NCBI GenBank assembly: GCA_028278135.1
Contig: JANQEW010000014.1
Span: 62,001-126,000, forward strand
Reading direction: 5' to 3'
Source: Rhodospirillales bacterium
GTDB taxonomy: Bacteria > Pseudomonadota > Alphaproteobacteria > Rhodospirillales > Rhodospirillaceae
DNA: 64,000 bases
Within the stretch, counting starts at the first letter, position 1. Every line of letters starts with the position of its first letter. Of the stretch, positions 55,671-64,000 are shown one piece after another. The translations under genes and the position numbers were made by a program. The notes beneath the pieces are model-generated. The model did no database searches, was not told the origin of the DNA, and saw only the letters and a list, made by a program, of their open reading frames with translations.

Positions 55671-55925
55671 GAATTTGCTCATCTGAGGAGCACTCGAAGT
55701 CCCGAACAAAGGGATACCTGGAACAGTTCTGGTCAACTTCGCAGAGGCGTTATGCAATAGATGAGCCGTGTGCCCGGCCCGTCTCATGCCAGTCACTGGG
55801 CGGACTCTTTAAAAAAGCGGCAATTCTCTGAAAAAGAGAAACTAACTGTAGTGATTGCACCTCACTTCTTTGGAGGAACCCATGCTATCATAAATCTTAT
55901 ATATATATTGTAAGTTATTTTAAAA

Positions 55926-55955
55926 TTTTTCTAAATAAGAAACTCTCTTATTTAG
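55926..55955 (-). terminator. Possible intrinsic terminator after the SPOR gene
   Basis: CTAAATAAGA (55931-55940) and TCTTATTTAG (55946-55955) are a perfect 10-bp inverted repeat with a 5-base loop, nine bases after the SPOR stop on the minus strand. AAAAATTTTA follows. The stem is A/T-rich and the T run is short. Confidence 0.45.
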
Positions 55956-55964
55956 AGATTTGAT

Positions 55965-56960
55965 TTATTTATCAAACTTATTTTGAGAAATATGAGAAAA
56001 AAGACAATTAGCATGACGTTGTTGAAGGGTATGACAGACGAACAGAGCTCTCCGCACGTCGTCATAAGGACCCGCGTAAACGCGATACCAAGTCCCTTTT
56101 ACGCCAAGATCCACCTGTACAATCGTATGCGGTATCCCGCCGAGGAGGTCACCATGCCGGTGAGTCAATTGTGACCATGCCCTCTCCGCATCTCCAATTC
56201 TTTGGAAGGACCCAAGCTGCAAACGACTGGCCGGACTGGCCGGCATGGCTGCCGTGAGAGGCACAGCAGGTGCGCTAGCGCTTTTTGTGTCTGATATTCC
56301 ATGGGACTCAGCGTTTTGCTCCTGAGAGGTAGCAGAGGGAGAGACAACGTCAACAGTTTCCGCAACAGTTGCCGCAGGAGCAGGCATCACTGGAAGAACT
56401 ACTCTTGATGAAGAACTCGCTGGTATATTTTCTACTGGTAAAAGTGTCGTGACAGTTTGTGCGTTTCTGTCACGGGCAGAGACCATAGGAAAAGGCGTTT
56501 GCGGGACGGCCATGACTGCCTTTGGCCCCTGTGGCCCCTGTTCCCGAAGGGCTGCTGTCTTATGACTCTCGGAATGACTCTCTTGACTCTCTGAAGGATT
56601 CTCATTGATTTGCCGTTTGTCTTCTTGACGAGGCCCCTTCAGGCCATTTGTGTCGTCTTGTTGCATTTGCATTGTCTCAGAATGAGCGAGCAAAACAGGA
56701 ATCTCTGTACTAACCTGGACGGAGCTCGGGAAAAGATTGTATAAATACCATATTATTCCATTTATAACGGTAAAGACACTCAGAATCCACAGAGTCATGC
56801 CGAGAGAGCGACGTGCGCTACGCACACGATCATATAACCTGTCTGAATCTCGTTCAGAATCTCGTACGGAATCCCTTAATCTTAAGGTACCATAATGACG
56901 GCTGTCACGCCTCCTACAGATCTGTTCGTCCTTATCACTTTCCCTATGACTTTCTGTCAT
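55965..56960 (-). CDS. SPOR-domain membrane protein
   Basis: The protein has a charged cytoplasmic head (RDSVRDSERDSDRLYDRVRS), one membrane helix near residues 50-72 (TLWILSVFTVINGIIWYLYN), a long Ser/Pro/Ala-rich linker and a C-terminal SPOR domain (SRLQLGSFQRIGDAERAW and WYRVYAGPYDDVRRA). SPOR domains bind denuded peptidoglycan at division sites. The ATG overlaps the argS stop (TAATG). nagZ and scpAB, usual next genes, are absent. Confidence 0.85.
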   Translation of the reverse strand: MTESHRESDKDEQICRRRDSRHYGTLRLRDSVRDSERDSDRLYDRVRSARRSLGMTLWILSVFTVINGIIWYLYNLFPSSVQVSTEIPVLLAHSETMQMQQDDTNGLKGPRQEDKRQINENPSESQESHSESHKTAALREQGPQGPKAVMAVPQTPFPMVSARDRNAQTVTTLLPVENIPASSSSRVVLPVMPAPAATVAETVDVVSPSATSQEQNAESHGISDTKSASAPAVPLTAAMPASPASRLQLGSFQRIGDAERAWSQLTHRHGDLLGGIPHTIVQVDLGVKGTWYRVYAGPYDDVRRALFVCHTLQQRHANCLFSHISQNKFDK

Positions 56961-58717
56961 TAACGCAGTTCCCTAACAGGTTCCACTTTGAATACTGCCA
57001 ACCCTGACGCCAAGACTGTTGCCACCCCCTTGACCAAGGCAAGTCTCGCCATAGACAATTCTTGATCGTTCAACACCAAAAAACGCAATTCTTCAGAATC
57101 TTGACCTTTGTTCCACAGCTCATGGAAAGCCGCTGCAACCTCACGAAGATAATACGCTACCCTATGTGGTTCATGCGCCTCGGCCGCCCCTTCCACTAAC
57201 TGTGGCCACCCTGCCAGAATCCTTATCAGACCAAGCTCTGAGGGATCCGTTAAGCGATTCAACGCACCAATGGCTAAACTCTGCGCGGAAAAATCTGTGT
57301 CTTGGAAAAGTATACAGGCGTGACGATGAACAGAGCAGGCGCGAGCGTGGGCATATTGCACGTAAAAGACCGGATTATCACGGGACTGTTCTGTGACTTT
57401 TGTGAAATCGAAATTGAGATGTGCATCGCTTTTACGGGTCAACATCATAAAGCGAACCACATCTCGCCCAACACGGGAGATCACATCACGTAACGTTACA
57501 AAAGTTCCTGTCCGTTTACTCATCTTGGCAGACTGGCCATCATCAAACAGATTCACCATCTGACACAGCTTGACATCAAGCGTACCTTGGCCCCCAGTAA
57601 GCGCTTGTACAGCGGCCTGCATCCGCTGTACATAGCCGCTATGATCTGCTCCCCAAACATCGATCATATTGCTAAACCCACGATGGTATTTGTCCAGATG
57701 GTAAGCAAGATCAGAGGCAAAATAAGCCCAACGGCCATCTGATTTTTTCAATGGCCTGTCAACAGGATCACCGAAACGGGTAGCACGAAATAGTACCTGT
57801 GGTTTAATTTCTTTATTTTTAACTGTTTTTCCCGCGGGAGATTCCAACACGCCCTCATAGAGAAGACCGTGCTCTGCCAAGAGACGAACAGCTACATCAA
57901 TTCTTCCGTCTGCTATCAGACGACGCTCAGAAAAAAATATATCGTGACGCACGCCAAGCGCCTCCAGATCTTTGCGGATCTCGTTCATCATGGCATTAAT
58001 GGCAAAAGTGCGTACTGGCTTAAGCCATGCTGTTTCTGGCATATGCAGCCATAGAGTACCATCCCGAGAGGCTAGAGCCTGACCAATAGGTTGCAAGTAC
58101 GCACCCGGATAATACCCCTCTGGAATAGCTCCAATCTTCTCTCCTAAAGCCTCACAGTATCGTAGATATGTGGAACGGGCCAGGACATCTACCTGTGTTC
58201 CGCCGTCGTTGATATAGTACTCGCGTGTTACAGCATAGCCAACCTTCTCGAGAAGAGCTGCCAGTGCGTCACCTACCACTGCACCACGGCCATGCCCGAT
58301 GTGTAGGGGACCTGTTGGATTGGCAGAAACAAACTCGACATTCACCCGGCGTCCAGCGCCCAGAGTTCCGTTGCCGTAAGCAAGACCAGCGTTCAGAATT
58401 TCACGCAGGCGGTCATGCCAGAAGTCAGCGGTCAAACGTATATTAATAAAACCCTGTCCTGCAACAGCAACATCTGCAATGGCCTGTGTATTCTGTAACC
58501 GAGCTGCAATGACCTTCGCGAGATCATGCGGTTTCAAGCCGGTCATTCTCCCTAGGATCATTGCGGCATTAGTAGAAAAATCACCATGATGAGCGTCACG
58601 AGCTCTCTCGAGGGATAATCTATTCACACACGTTGGTATCTGTGGTATCTGTCCTGTAGTCATCAGATCTGCTATTACAACGTGTATAATGTTTTTTAAA
58701 TAAGAAAAAACGTTCAT
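56960..58717 (-). CDS. argS: Arginyl-tRNA synthetase
   Basis: ArgRS charges tRNA-Arg. The class I HIGH motif is in [20 protein letters not shown] and the KMSK-type motif in [12 protein letters not shown]. An N-terminal additional domain ([18 protein letters not shown]) and the C-terminal DALR anticodon domain ([15 protein letters not shown]) are present. I start at MNVFSYLKN (58717), in line with the family; an upstream ATG (58744) is in frame. Confidence 0.95.
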   Translation of the reverse strand: MNVFSYLKNIIHVVIADLMTTGQIPQIPTCVNRLSLERARDAHHGDFSTNAAMILGRMTGLKPHDLAKVIAARLQNTQAIADVAVAGQGFINIRLTADFWHDRLREILNAGLAYGNGTLGAGRRVNVEFVSANPTGPLHIGHGRGAVVGDALAALLEKVGYAVTREYYINDGGTQVDVLARSTYLRYCEALGEKIGAIPEGYYPGAYLQPIGQALASRDGTLWLHMPETAWLKPVRTFAINAMMNEIRKDLEALGVRHDIFFSERRLIADGRIDVAVRLLAEHGLLYEGVLESPAGKTVKNKEIKPQVLFRATRFGDPVDRPLKKSDGRWAYFASDLAYHLDKYHRGFSNMIDVWGADHSGYVQRMQAAVQALTGGQGTLDVKLCQMVNLFDDGQSAKMSKRTGTFVTLRDVISRVGRDVVRFMMLTRKSDAHLNFDFTKVTEQSRDNPVFYVQYAHARACSVHRHACILFQDTDFSAQSLAIGALNRLTDPSELGLIRILAGWPQLVEGAAEAHEPHRVAYYLREVAAAFHELWNKGQDSEELRFLVLNDQELSMARLALVKGVATVLASGLAVFKVEPVRELR

Positions 58718-58777
58718 GCTCTTAGAATTCTCTTCATCTGACATTGCCTCTGAGAAAGGCCCGTATGGTAGATCACA

Positions 58778-58850
58778 CTGCTCATCTGTCGGCGTCTGCT
58801 CATCTGTCTCACTTGGGCCAGCGACGGTTCATGGACGGTTATGGACGGTT
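58778..58850. repeat. Two short duplications in the argS-rpe spacer
   Basis: CTGCTCATCTGTC occurs at 58778-58790 and 58796-58808, separated by five bases. ATGGACGGTT is then repeated exactly at 58831-58840 and 58841-58850. No gene was recognised in the 283-bp spacer. A 14-bp palindrome, CTCTCAATTGAGAG, at 58978-58991 lies just after the rpe stop and may end rpe transcripts. Confidence 0.88.
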
Positions 58851-59000
58851 ATTGAGGGGTCGATTGCACGTGGCACACAGATCAGCAGCAGCGTGCGCAG
58901 GGAAAAATTGGCGAAATGGGCGGGCGAGATGAGATGTAAGCTGGAAGACACGCCAGACAGCCACTGGGCTAGCGCCCCTCTCAATTGAGAGTGAAAGCGC

Positions 59001-59663
59001 CTACTGCTTCAGGTTACCACCCTGCCCACGCAGGGCCGCAATGGTGGCAGCGTAATCAGAGCTTTGGAAGACTGCTGATCCTGCTACCAGGACATTAGCC
59101 CCTGCGGCAATAACACGACCTGCGAGATCTGTACTGATACCACCGTCCACCTCCAGCTCAATAGGACGGTCCCCTATCATCGTTTTAAGCCGGCGAGTCT
59201 TGTCTAGTTGTGACTCAAGAAAGCTCTGGCCCCCGAATCCAGGGTTGACTGACATGACAAGGATTAAATCACACTTATCAAGTACGTATTCCACGACAGT
59301 TTCAGGCGTATGGGGATTGAGCGACACACCAGCTTTTCTGCCAAGCGAATGGATGAACTGCAAGCTGCGATCAAGATGCGGGTCTGCCTCTGCATGAACC
59401 GTAATAATGTCCGCTCCAGCCTCAGCGTAGGCCTTCAGAGAAGGTTGAGCAGGGCTGATCATTAAATGGACATCAAAGACCTTCTGACTCCATGGTCGAA
59501 TACACTTGATGATAGGCGGACCGAAAGTCAGATTAGGGACGAAGTGACCATCCATGACATCTATATGGATATAGTCTGCTCCGGCTTGATCAACAGCTCG
59601 CACCTCCTCGCCTAGGCGGGCAAAATCGGCTGAAAGAATGCTAGGAGCAATCTTGATAGTCAT
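59001..59663 (-). CDS. rpe: Ribulose-phosphate 3-epimerase
   Basis: Rpe interconverts ribulose 5-phosphate and xylulose 5-phosphate. [52 protein letters not shown] and LEVDGGIS hold the metal and phosphate ligands of the TIM barrel. I start at MTIKIAPS (59663); the frame extends upstream without support. It lies with fba and tkt in a carbon-metabolism group. Confidence 0.95.
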   Translation of the reverse strand: MTIKIAPSILSADFARLGEEVRAVDQAGADYIHIDVMDGHFVPNLTFGPPIIKCIRPWSQKVFDVHLMISPAQPSLKAYAEAGADIITVHAEADPHLDRSLQFIHSLGRKAGVSLNPHTPETVVEYVLDKCDLILVMSVNPGFGGQSFLESQLDKTRRLKTMIGDRPIELEVDGGISTDLAGRVIAAGANVLVAGSAVFQSSDYAATIAALRGQGGNLKQ

Positions 59664-59743
59664 CCAACGGTTCCTCACTAAACTAGTAAAAAAGACACCA
59701 TCCCCAGCTTTCGTTTCTCGCTCCACTTGCTACATCATACAGA

Positions 59744-59771
59744 GTTCGAAAGTCAGTGTTCGAAAGTCAGT
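59744..59771. repeat. 14-nt exact tandem duplication between rpe and fba
   Basis: GTTCGAAAGTCAGT is repeated at 59744-59757 and 59758-59771, in the spacer upstream of rpe and just after the fba stop. Confidence 0.96.
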
Positions 59772-59786
59772 TGACCCGCTTCGCCA

Positions 59787-60851
59787 CTACGCGACCCTCG
59801 GATCGAGAGCGCCTGAGTGATAGCGCTTTGCCATCTCAGGGAGAGAGAGAGCCCTGATCTTTGCAGCCTGACCAACACAGCCAAAAGCTTCGTAGCGAGC
59901 CTCGCAAACTTTCTGCATCGCTTCCATGGCTGGCTTGTTGAAAGCACGCGGATCAAATTCACTCTTCTTTTCAGAGGCAATCTGACGCCACGTGCCTGTT
60001 ATGGCCATACGGCAATCTGTATCAATGTTAATCTTGCGCACACCATGTTTGATTCCCTCGACAATCTCCTCAACTGGCACCCCAAAAGTCTGCGGCATCG
60101 CTCCACCATGCTTGTTAATCAAGTCCTGCAATTCCTGTGGGACAGAGGAAGAACCGTGCATAACAAGATGTGTATTCGGTAAACGCTTGTGAATGGCTTT
60201 GACAACGTGCATCGCGAGAATATCGCCTGTCGGTTTTCGTGTGAACTTATAAGCACCATGTGAAGTCCCCATGGCGATGGCCAGTGCATCCACCTTGGTT
60301 TTGCTAACAAAATCTACAGCTTGGTCAGGGTCCGTTAAAAGCTGGCTATGATCAAGTGTTCCCTCAAAGCCGTGGCCATCTTCTTTGTCGCCCTTTCCTG
60401 TTTCAAGAGAACCAAGACAACCCAGTTCTCCTTCGACAGACACACCCACCATGTGAGCTAAGCCAGAGACCGTTCTGGTGACCTCACAATTGTACTCATA
60501 AGAGGCCGGCGTTTTCGCGTCTGCCTCCAATGAACCGTCCATCATAACTGACGAAAAGTTGTTAACAATAGCTGTAAGACACGTATCTGCACTATTACCA
60601 TGATCTTGGTGCATGCATACAGGGATATCCGGGTACATTTCTAGTACTGCATGGATCATGTGTTTGATCATGACATCACCTGCATAAGCACGGGCCCCGC
60701 GGCTGGCCTGCAGTATCACCGGTGCATTGCATTGCCGCGCAGCATTCATAATAGAGAGCACCTGCTCCATATTGTTCACGTTGAATGCCGGCATGCCATA
60801 ACCGTACTCGGCTGCATGATCAAGGAGTTGACGTAGAGAAATTAAAGCCAT
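59787..60851 (-). CDS. fba: Class II fructose-bisphosphate aldolase
   Basis: This zinc aldolase interconverts fructose 1,6-bisphosphate and triose phosphates. [35 protein letters not shown] (zinc ligands), [32 protein letters not shown] and [10 protein letters not shown] are diagnostic of the CbbA-type class II group. The length of 354 is normal. It lies 24 bp after tkt. Confidence 0.96.
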   Translation of the reverse strand: MALISLRQLLDHAAEYGYGMPAFNVNNMEQVLSIMNAARQCNAPVILQASRGARAYAGDVMIKHMIHAVLEMYPDIPVCMHQDHGNSADTCLTAIVNNFSSVMMDGSLEADAKTPASYEYNCEVTRTVSGLAHMVGVSVEGELGCLGSLETGKGDKEDGHGFEGTLDHSQLLTDPDQAVDFVSKTKVDALAIAMGTSHGAYKFTRKPTGDILAMHVVKAIHKRLPNTHLVMHGSSSVPQELQDLINKHGGAMPQTFGVPVEEIVEGIKHGVRKINIDTDCRMAITGTWRQIASEKKSEFDPRAFNKPAMEAMQKVCEARYEAFGCVGQAAKIRALSLPEMAKRYHSGALDPRVA

Positions 60852-60875
60852 AGCAGTACTCCCTCCTCCTGTTTT

Positions 60876-62882
60876 TTACTGTGACAGCTGTGCCTTAACG
60901 GCACTCACAACGGATTCTGTTGTAATACCGAAGTGTGCATAAAGCTTCGCCGCAGGCGCCGATGCGCCAAAGTCATTCATCCCAATAACAGCCCCTCTCA
61001 TTCCGACATACCTTTCCCAGCCAAATGTTCCGGCTGCTTCAATCGCCACACGGACTGTACCACTATGCCCCAGCACGGACTCCTGATAAGCCGCAGGCTG
61101 TTGATCAAACAGTTCCCAGCAGACCATGGAAACCACTGCCGTTGGGAGGCCTTGTGCTTCTAGGCTCTCACGAGCTTGGAGAGCAATAGCAGCCTCGGAA
61201 CCAGTGGAAAGAATGGTAACCTTGCGCACGTTGTTCCCACTAGCGGCCCGTAAAACATACCCTCCTCGGGCACACAGGTTTTCCTCCGTATACTCCGTAC
61301 GGAGTGTTGGCAAATTTTGCCGTGAGAGGCACAAGACAGATGGCCTGCGTGCATTCTCAAGAGCCAGCGCCCAGCATTCCGCCGTTTCAACGGCGTCTAT
61401 TGGGCGAAAGACAAGCACATTCGGTATGGCCCGTAGGGAGGGAACATGTTCAACTGGCTGGTGGGTAGGGCCATCCTCTCCAAGACCAATCGAGTCATGA
61501 GTCATGACATAGATGACCCGTTGTCCCATCAGAGCGGACAGCCGGATAGAGGGTCTGCAGTAGTCCGAGAAGACAAGAAATGTCCCACCATAAGGGATGA
61601 AACCACCATGTAGCGCAATACCATTCATGGCCGCTGCCATGGCGTGTTCTCTGACACCCCAGTGTATGTAACGTCCAGAAGCCGTTTCAGCTGTGACAAC
61701 TGGCATTTCCTTGACTAAAGTCAGGTTAGAATGTGTCAGATCCGCTGAACCGCCGACCAATTCTGGGACAGTTGAGATCAGTACCTCGAGAACCATCTCA
61801 GAGGCTTTGCGAGTCGCTATAGAGGGCCGCTCCTTGAGCATTTTCTGTTTCAAAACATTAAGCCCAACTTGCCAACCGACTGGTAAGCGCCCCTCTAGGA
61901 TACGAGAAAATTCAGCTCGTGCCTCAGCGCTAAGAAGTTTTTCTAGCCGCTCTTCCCAAGCCAGACGCTCCCCCATCCCACGGGCTCCAGCGGCACGCCA
62001 TATGTTGAGGACCCCAGAGGGGATCTCAAAGGGTGCATATGGCCAGCCTAGTTTTTCGCGCGCCCCAGAGATCTCCTTTTCTCCTAGGGGAGCACCATGA
62101 GTCTTTTCACTGCCGGCTAGGGTGGGAGCCCCATAGCCGATTATCGTGCGACACCCTATTAACGTGGGTTGTTCAGAGGCACGTGCTCTACTAATAGCCT
62201 GAGCAATCTCCTCCATATTATGACCATCAACAGAAATCCCGTTCCAATTGCATGACACAAAACGTTTCAACTGGTCATCGGAAAGAGTCTTGGAAGTGTG
62301 GCCGTCAATAGAAATGCCATTGTCGTCCCATAACACGATCAGCTTATTCAGTTTGTGATGCCCCGCGAAGGAAATAGCTTCTTGAGTGATCCCCTCCATC
62401 AGACAGCCATCACCGGCCATAACGTAGGTATAATGATTCACTACTTCTGACCCGTAACGGGCACAGAGCATCTTTTCGGCCATGGCAAGACCAACCGCAT
62501 TGGCGAGACCTTGTCCCAGGGGGCCTGTTGTCGTTTCAGCCGCTAAGACATGACCGTATTCTGGATGACCAGCAGTTTTGGCGCCTAGTTGCCGGAAATG
62601 CTTTATCTCTTCAAGCGTAACATCTCTGTAGCCTGTCAGATATGCCAGCGCGTATAACAGCATAGAGCCATGGCCGGCAGAGAGAACAAAGCGGTCACGA
62701 TCCGGCCATCGTGGCGCACTGGCATCAAACTTTAAAAATCGGGTAAACAGCACGGTTGCCACATCTGCCATGCCCATGGGCATGCCAGGATGACCCGATT
62801 CTGCCTGTTGGACGGCATCCATTGACAAGAAGCGGATAGCATTAGCAAGATCGACGATCCCGGGAACATTTTGCGTGGTCAT
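60876..62882 (-). CDS. tkt: Transketolase
   Basis: Transketolase moves two-carbon units in the pentose phosphate pathway using thiamine diphosphate. FLSMDAVQQAESGHPGMPMG, MAGDGCLMEGITQEAISFAG (ThDP motif GDGCLMEG), HDSIGLGEDGPTHQPVEHVP and the catalytic Glu in WGVREHAMAAAMNG are present. I start at MTTQNVPG (62882). gap and pgk, usually between tkt and fba in alphaproteobacteria, are missing. Confidence 0.95.
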   Translation of the reverse strand: MTTQNVPGIVDLANAIRFLSMDAVQQAESGHPGMPMGMADVATVLFTRFLKFDASAPRWPDRDRFVLSAGHGSMLLYALAYLTGYRDVTLEEIKHFRQLGAKTAGHPEYGHVLAAETTTGPLGQGLANAVGLAMAEKMLCARYGSEVVNHYTYVMAGDGCLMEGITQEAISFAGHHKLNKLIVLWDDNGISIDGHTSKTLSDDQLKRFVSCNWNGISVDGHNMEEIAQAISRARASEQPTLIGCRTIIGYGAPTLAGSEKTHGAPLGEKEISGAREKLGWPYAPFEIPSGVLNIWRAAGARGMGERLAWEERLEKLLSAEARAEFSRILEGRLPVGWQVGLNVLKQKMLKERPSIATRKASEMVLEVLISTVPELVGGSADLTHSNLTLVKEMPVVTAETASGRYIHWGVREHAMAAAMNGIALHGGFIPYGGTFLVFSDYCRPSIRLSALMGQRVIYVMTHDSIGLGEDGPTHQPVEHVPSLRAIPNVLVFRPIDAVETAECWALALENARRPSVLCLSRQNLPTLRTEYTEENLCARGGYVLRAASGNNVRKVTILSTGSEAAIALQARESLEAQGLPTAVVSMVCWELFDQQPAAYQESVLGHSGTVRVAIEAAGTFGWERYVGMRGAVIGMNDFGASAPAAKLYAHFGITTESVVSAVKAQLSQ

Positions 62883-63341
62883 CGGCGCAGTGTCCTCGTC
62901 AATTGAGTCAACAGAAGAGAGAAGAGAGTGTAACGACCAAACGCCAGAATGAAGAGGCGACAAAGAGCTGTGACCACCGTCCGGGCGGGCGCGATAGCAA
63001 CCCGCGGTAGCCAATGTGTCCCAGCTTGACTTTTAATGTTGCATTGCTGCCACCCTACCTGTCCATACAAGTCCATACAAGACCACACGCGGACCCCCCA
63101 CTGTCACGGCACCCCGTGCCGGTCACACAGCGCTGCATAGCCAAGACGACAGCGTTCGCTCCCCCGCGTTGCAGAACAACCATGAGCATCCAATTAGCAT
63201 AAAGAACATCAAGAAGCAATGATGCTCTCTCAAAGAGAGGCCATAGGGAGGAATCCATCAGAGAGGAATCAACTCTAACGCCTGCATATAAGCGCCACGC
63301 TCACAGGATGCAGAGACAGACATGCGGCTCCTGCGGGGCCA
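62883..63341. other. 459-bp gene-free spacer between rplQ and tkt
   Basis: No conserved gene was recognised on either strand. It contains the exact 10-nt duplication GTCCATACAA at 63061-63070 and 63071-63080 and a looser repeat of GAGGAATC near 63248-63270. The tkt promoter should lie here. Confidence 0.55.
63061..63080. repeat. 10-nt exact tandem duplication
   Basis: GTCCATACAA is present twice without a spacer, in the rplQ-tkt spacer. Confidence 0.93.
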
Positions 63342-63770
63342 TCATACAGCCGATTGTGTCGTGACACCATCTGTTGAGTGACGTCTAAAATCCCTCTGCC
63401 CCTTAGCACCGGGATTGCGTTCCACCAGTTCTATCAATGCCATAGGCGCGTGATCCCCGTGGCGAAAGCCCGCCTTTAGTATGCGCGTATAACCACCATG
63501 ACGATTCTTATATCTTTCAGCGAGTTCTTGAAATAACTTATATACGATCAATCTATTATTTAACCGAGCCAACACCTGACGACGGTTGTGAAGACCTCCT
63601 TTCTTACCGAGAGTAATGAGCCGTTCCGTTATCGGACGCAGGTCCTTTGCCTTAGGTAAGGTCGTCCTGATTTGTTCATTCTTTAGTAAGGCGGCGGCAA
63701 GATTAGCGAACATCGCCTTGCGATGGTCCATGGAACGACCCAACTTGCGACCACGTTTGCCATGACGCAT
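63342..63770 (-). CDS. rplQ: 50S ribosomal protein L17
   Basis: [20 protein letters not shown] and [20 protein letters not shown] are diagnostic for bL17. I start at MRHGKRG (63770), behind a G-rich site; the open frame upstream has no support. It follows rpoA at 70 bp, as in almost all bacteria. The last roughly 10 residues ([11 protein letters not shown]) are a variable tail. Confidence 0.97.
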   Translation of the reverse strand: MRHGKRGRKLGRSMDHRKAMFANLAAALLKNEQIRTTLPKAKDLRPITERLITLGKKGGLHNRRQVLARLNNRLIVYKLFQELAERYKNRHGGYTRILKAGFRHGDHAPMALIELVERNPGAKGQRDFRRHSTDGVTTQSAV

Positions 63771-63840
63771 GGCACCCCCCCGTCTCCTGTAACACCAGAC
63801 AATCCAACGGTGCCACTCCCGAAAGACTGCGCCGACACCG

Positions 63841-64000
63841 CTAATAAGATTCCTCCAACTTCTTAGCAAGTTCCTCTATATTTTCTGGCGGCCAGAGCGA
63901 CACATCCATGCCCAGGTGCAAACCCATCTGAGCAAGCACTTCTTTAATTTCGTTGAGAGATTTTCTACCAAAATTAGGTGTGCGCAGCATTTCTGCTTCT
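63841..64000 (-). CDS. rpoA: RNA polymerase alpha subunit, C-terminal end (cut by window edge)
   Basis: Reading leftward from the window end gives [20 protein letters not shown], then [12 protein letters not shown] and [11 protein letters not shown] before the TAG at 63841-63843. This is the alpha C-terminal domain, which contacts UP elements and activators. The upstream part of the gene is outside the window. The track of six frames misses it because its start is not included. Confidence 0.95.
   Translation of the reverse strand, partial: EAEMLRTPNFGRKSLNEIKEVLAQMGLHLGMDVSLWPPENIEELAKKLEESY

Noticed and set aside
58716..58988. 90-residue plus-strand open frame between argS and rpe
   Set aside because: No conserved motif, and it is built across the local duplications; treated as noncoding.
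4301..63080. Tandem duplications as target-site duplications left by excised insertion sequences
   Set aside because: Unit lengths range from 7 to 22 nt without a common size, copies are directly adjacent, and no insertion sequence or inverted-repeat end is present in the window.

Overview
The window is a gene-dense piece of an alphaproteobacterial chromosome, most like the Rhodospirillales. This rests on gene families and gene order, not a database search. Lineage markers are the fused ispDF, the order rpoZ-rsh-pdxJ-acpS-lepB-rnc-era, the full nuoA-N operon followed by birA-coaX-rnj-mce, trkA-dat-hfq, and a System I ccm cluster. Crotonyl-CoA carboxylase/reductase plus methylmalonyl-CoA epimerase point to the ethylmalonyl-CoA pathway. 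Complex I and cytochrome c maturation point to aerobic respiration.

Layout, left to right. 1-2469 (minus): hfq start, dat, trkA. 2808-6334: ispDF (+), an eroded ftsB on the minus strand, and a ccr fused to a CBS pair (+). 6545-11572 (minus): DNA polymerase I split into two genes, a RatA/Coq10 protein, lipA and a CinA C-terminal protein. 11925-20287 (+): rplU-rpmA-obgE-proB running straight into pstSCAB-phoU. 20337-28069 (minus): a histidine phosphatase, then era-rnc-lepB-acpS-pdxJ-rsh-rpoZ. 28357-29911 (+): ssb and glk. 29939-35441 (minus): ccmCDEFGHI. 35760-36389 (+): a metallo-beta-lactamase fold hydrolase. 36531-54640 (minus): mce, rnj, coaX, birA and nuoN back to nuoA. 54916-63770 (minus): site-2 protease, SPOR protein, argS, rpe, fba, tkt and rplQ. 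The window ends inside rpoA.

The strongest unexplained signal is not a gene. Many spacers carry an exact or nearly exact short tandem duplication (7-22 nt, two or three copies), very often on a start or stop codon. About 25 are listed. The clear one inside a retained reading frame (ccmC) is 15 nt and so keeps frame. One 16-nt copy shifted the end of acpS and destroyed an ATGA overlap with lepB. In the same window polA is broken into a separate 5'-nuclease and a polymerase, the proofreading site of the polymerase has lost three of four metal-binding carboxylates, and ftsB is a frameshifted pseudogene. Several blocks usually present in this lineage are absent at their expected places: dusB/ntr between ispDF and trkA, pdh/lpd/eno near ftsB and lipA, and gap-pgk between tkt and fba. 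Together these suggest a genome in erosion with a distinctive duplication-generating mutation process; a causal link to the altered PolA is a hypothesis only.

No rRNA, tRNA, CRISPR array, prophage or insertion sequence was recognised.
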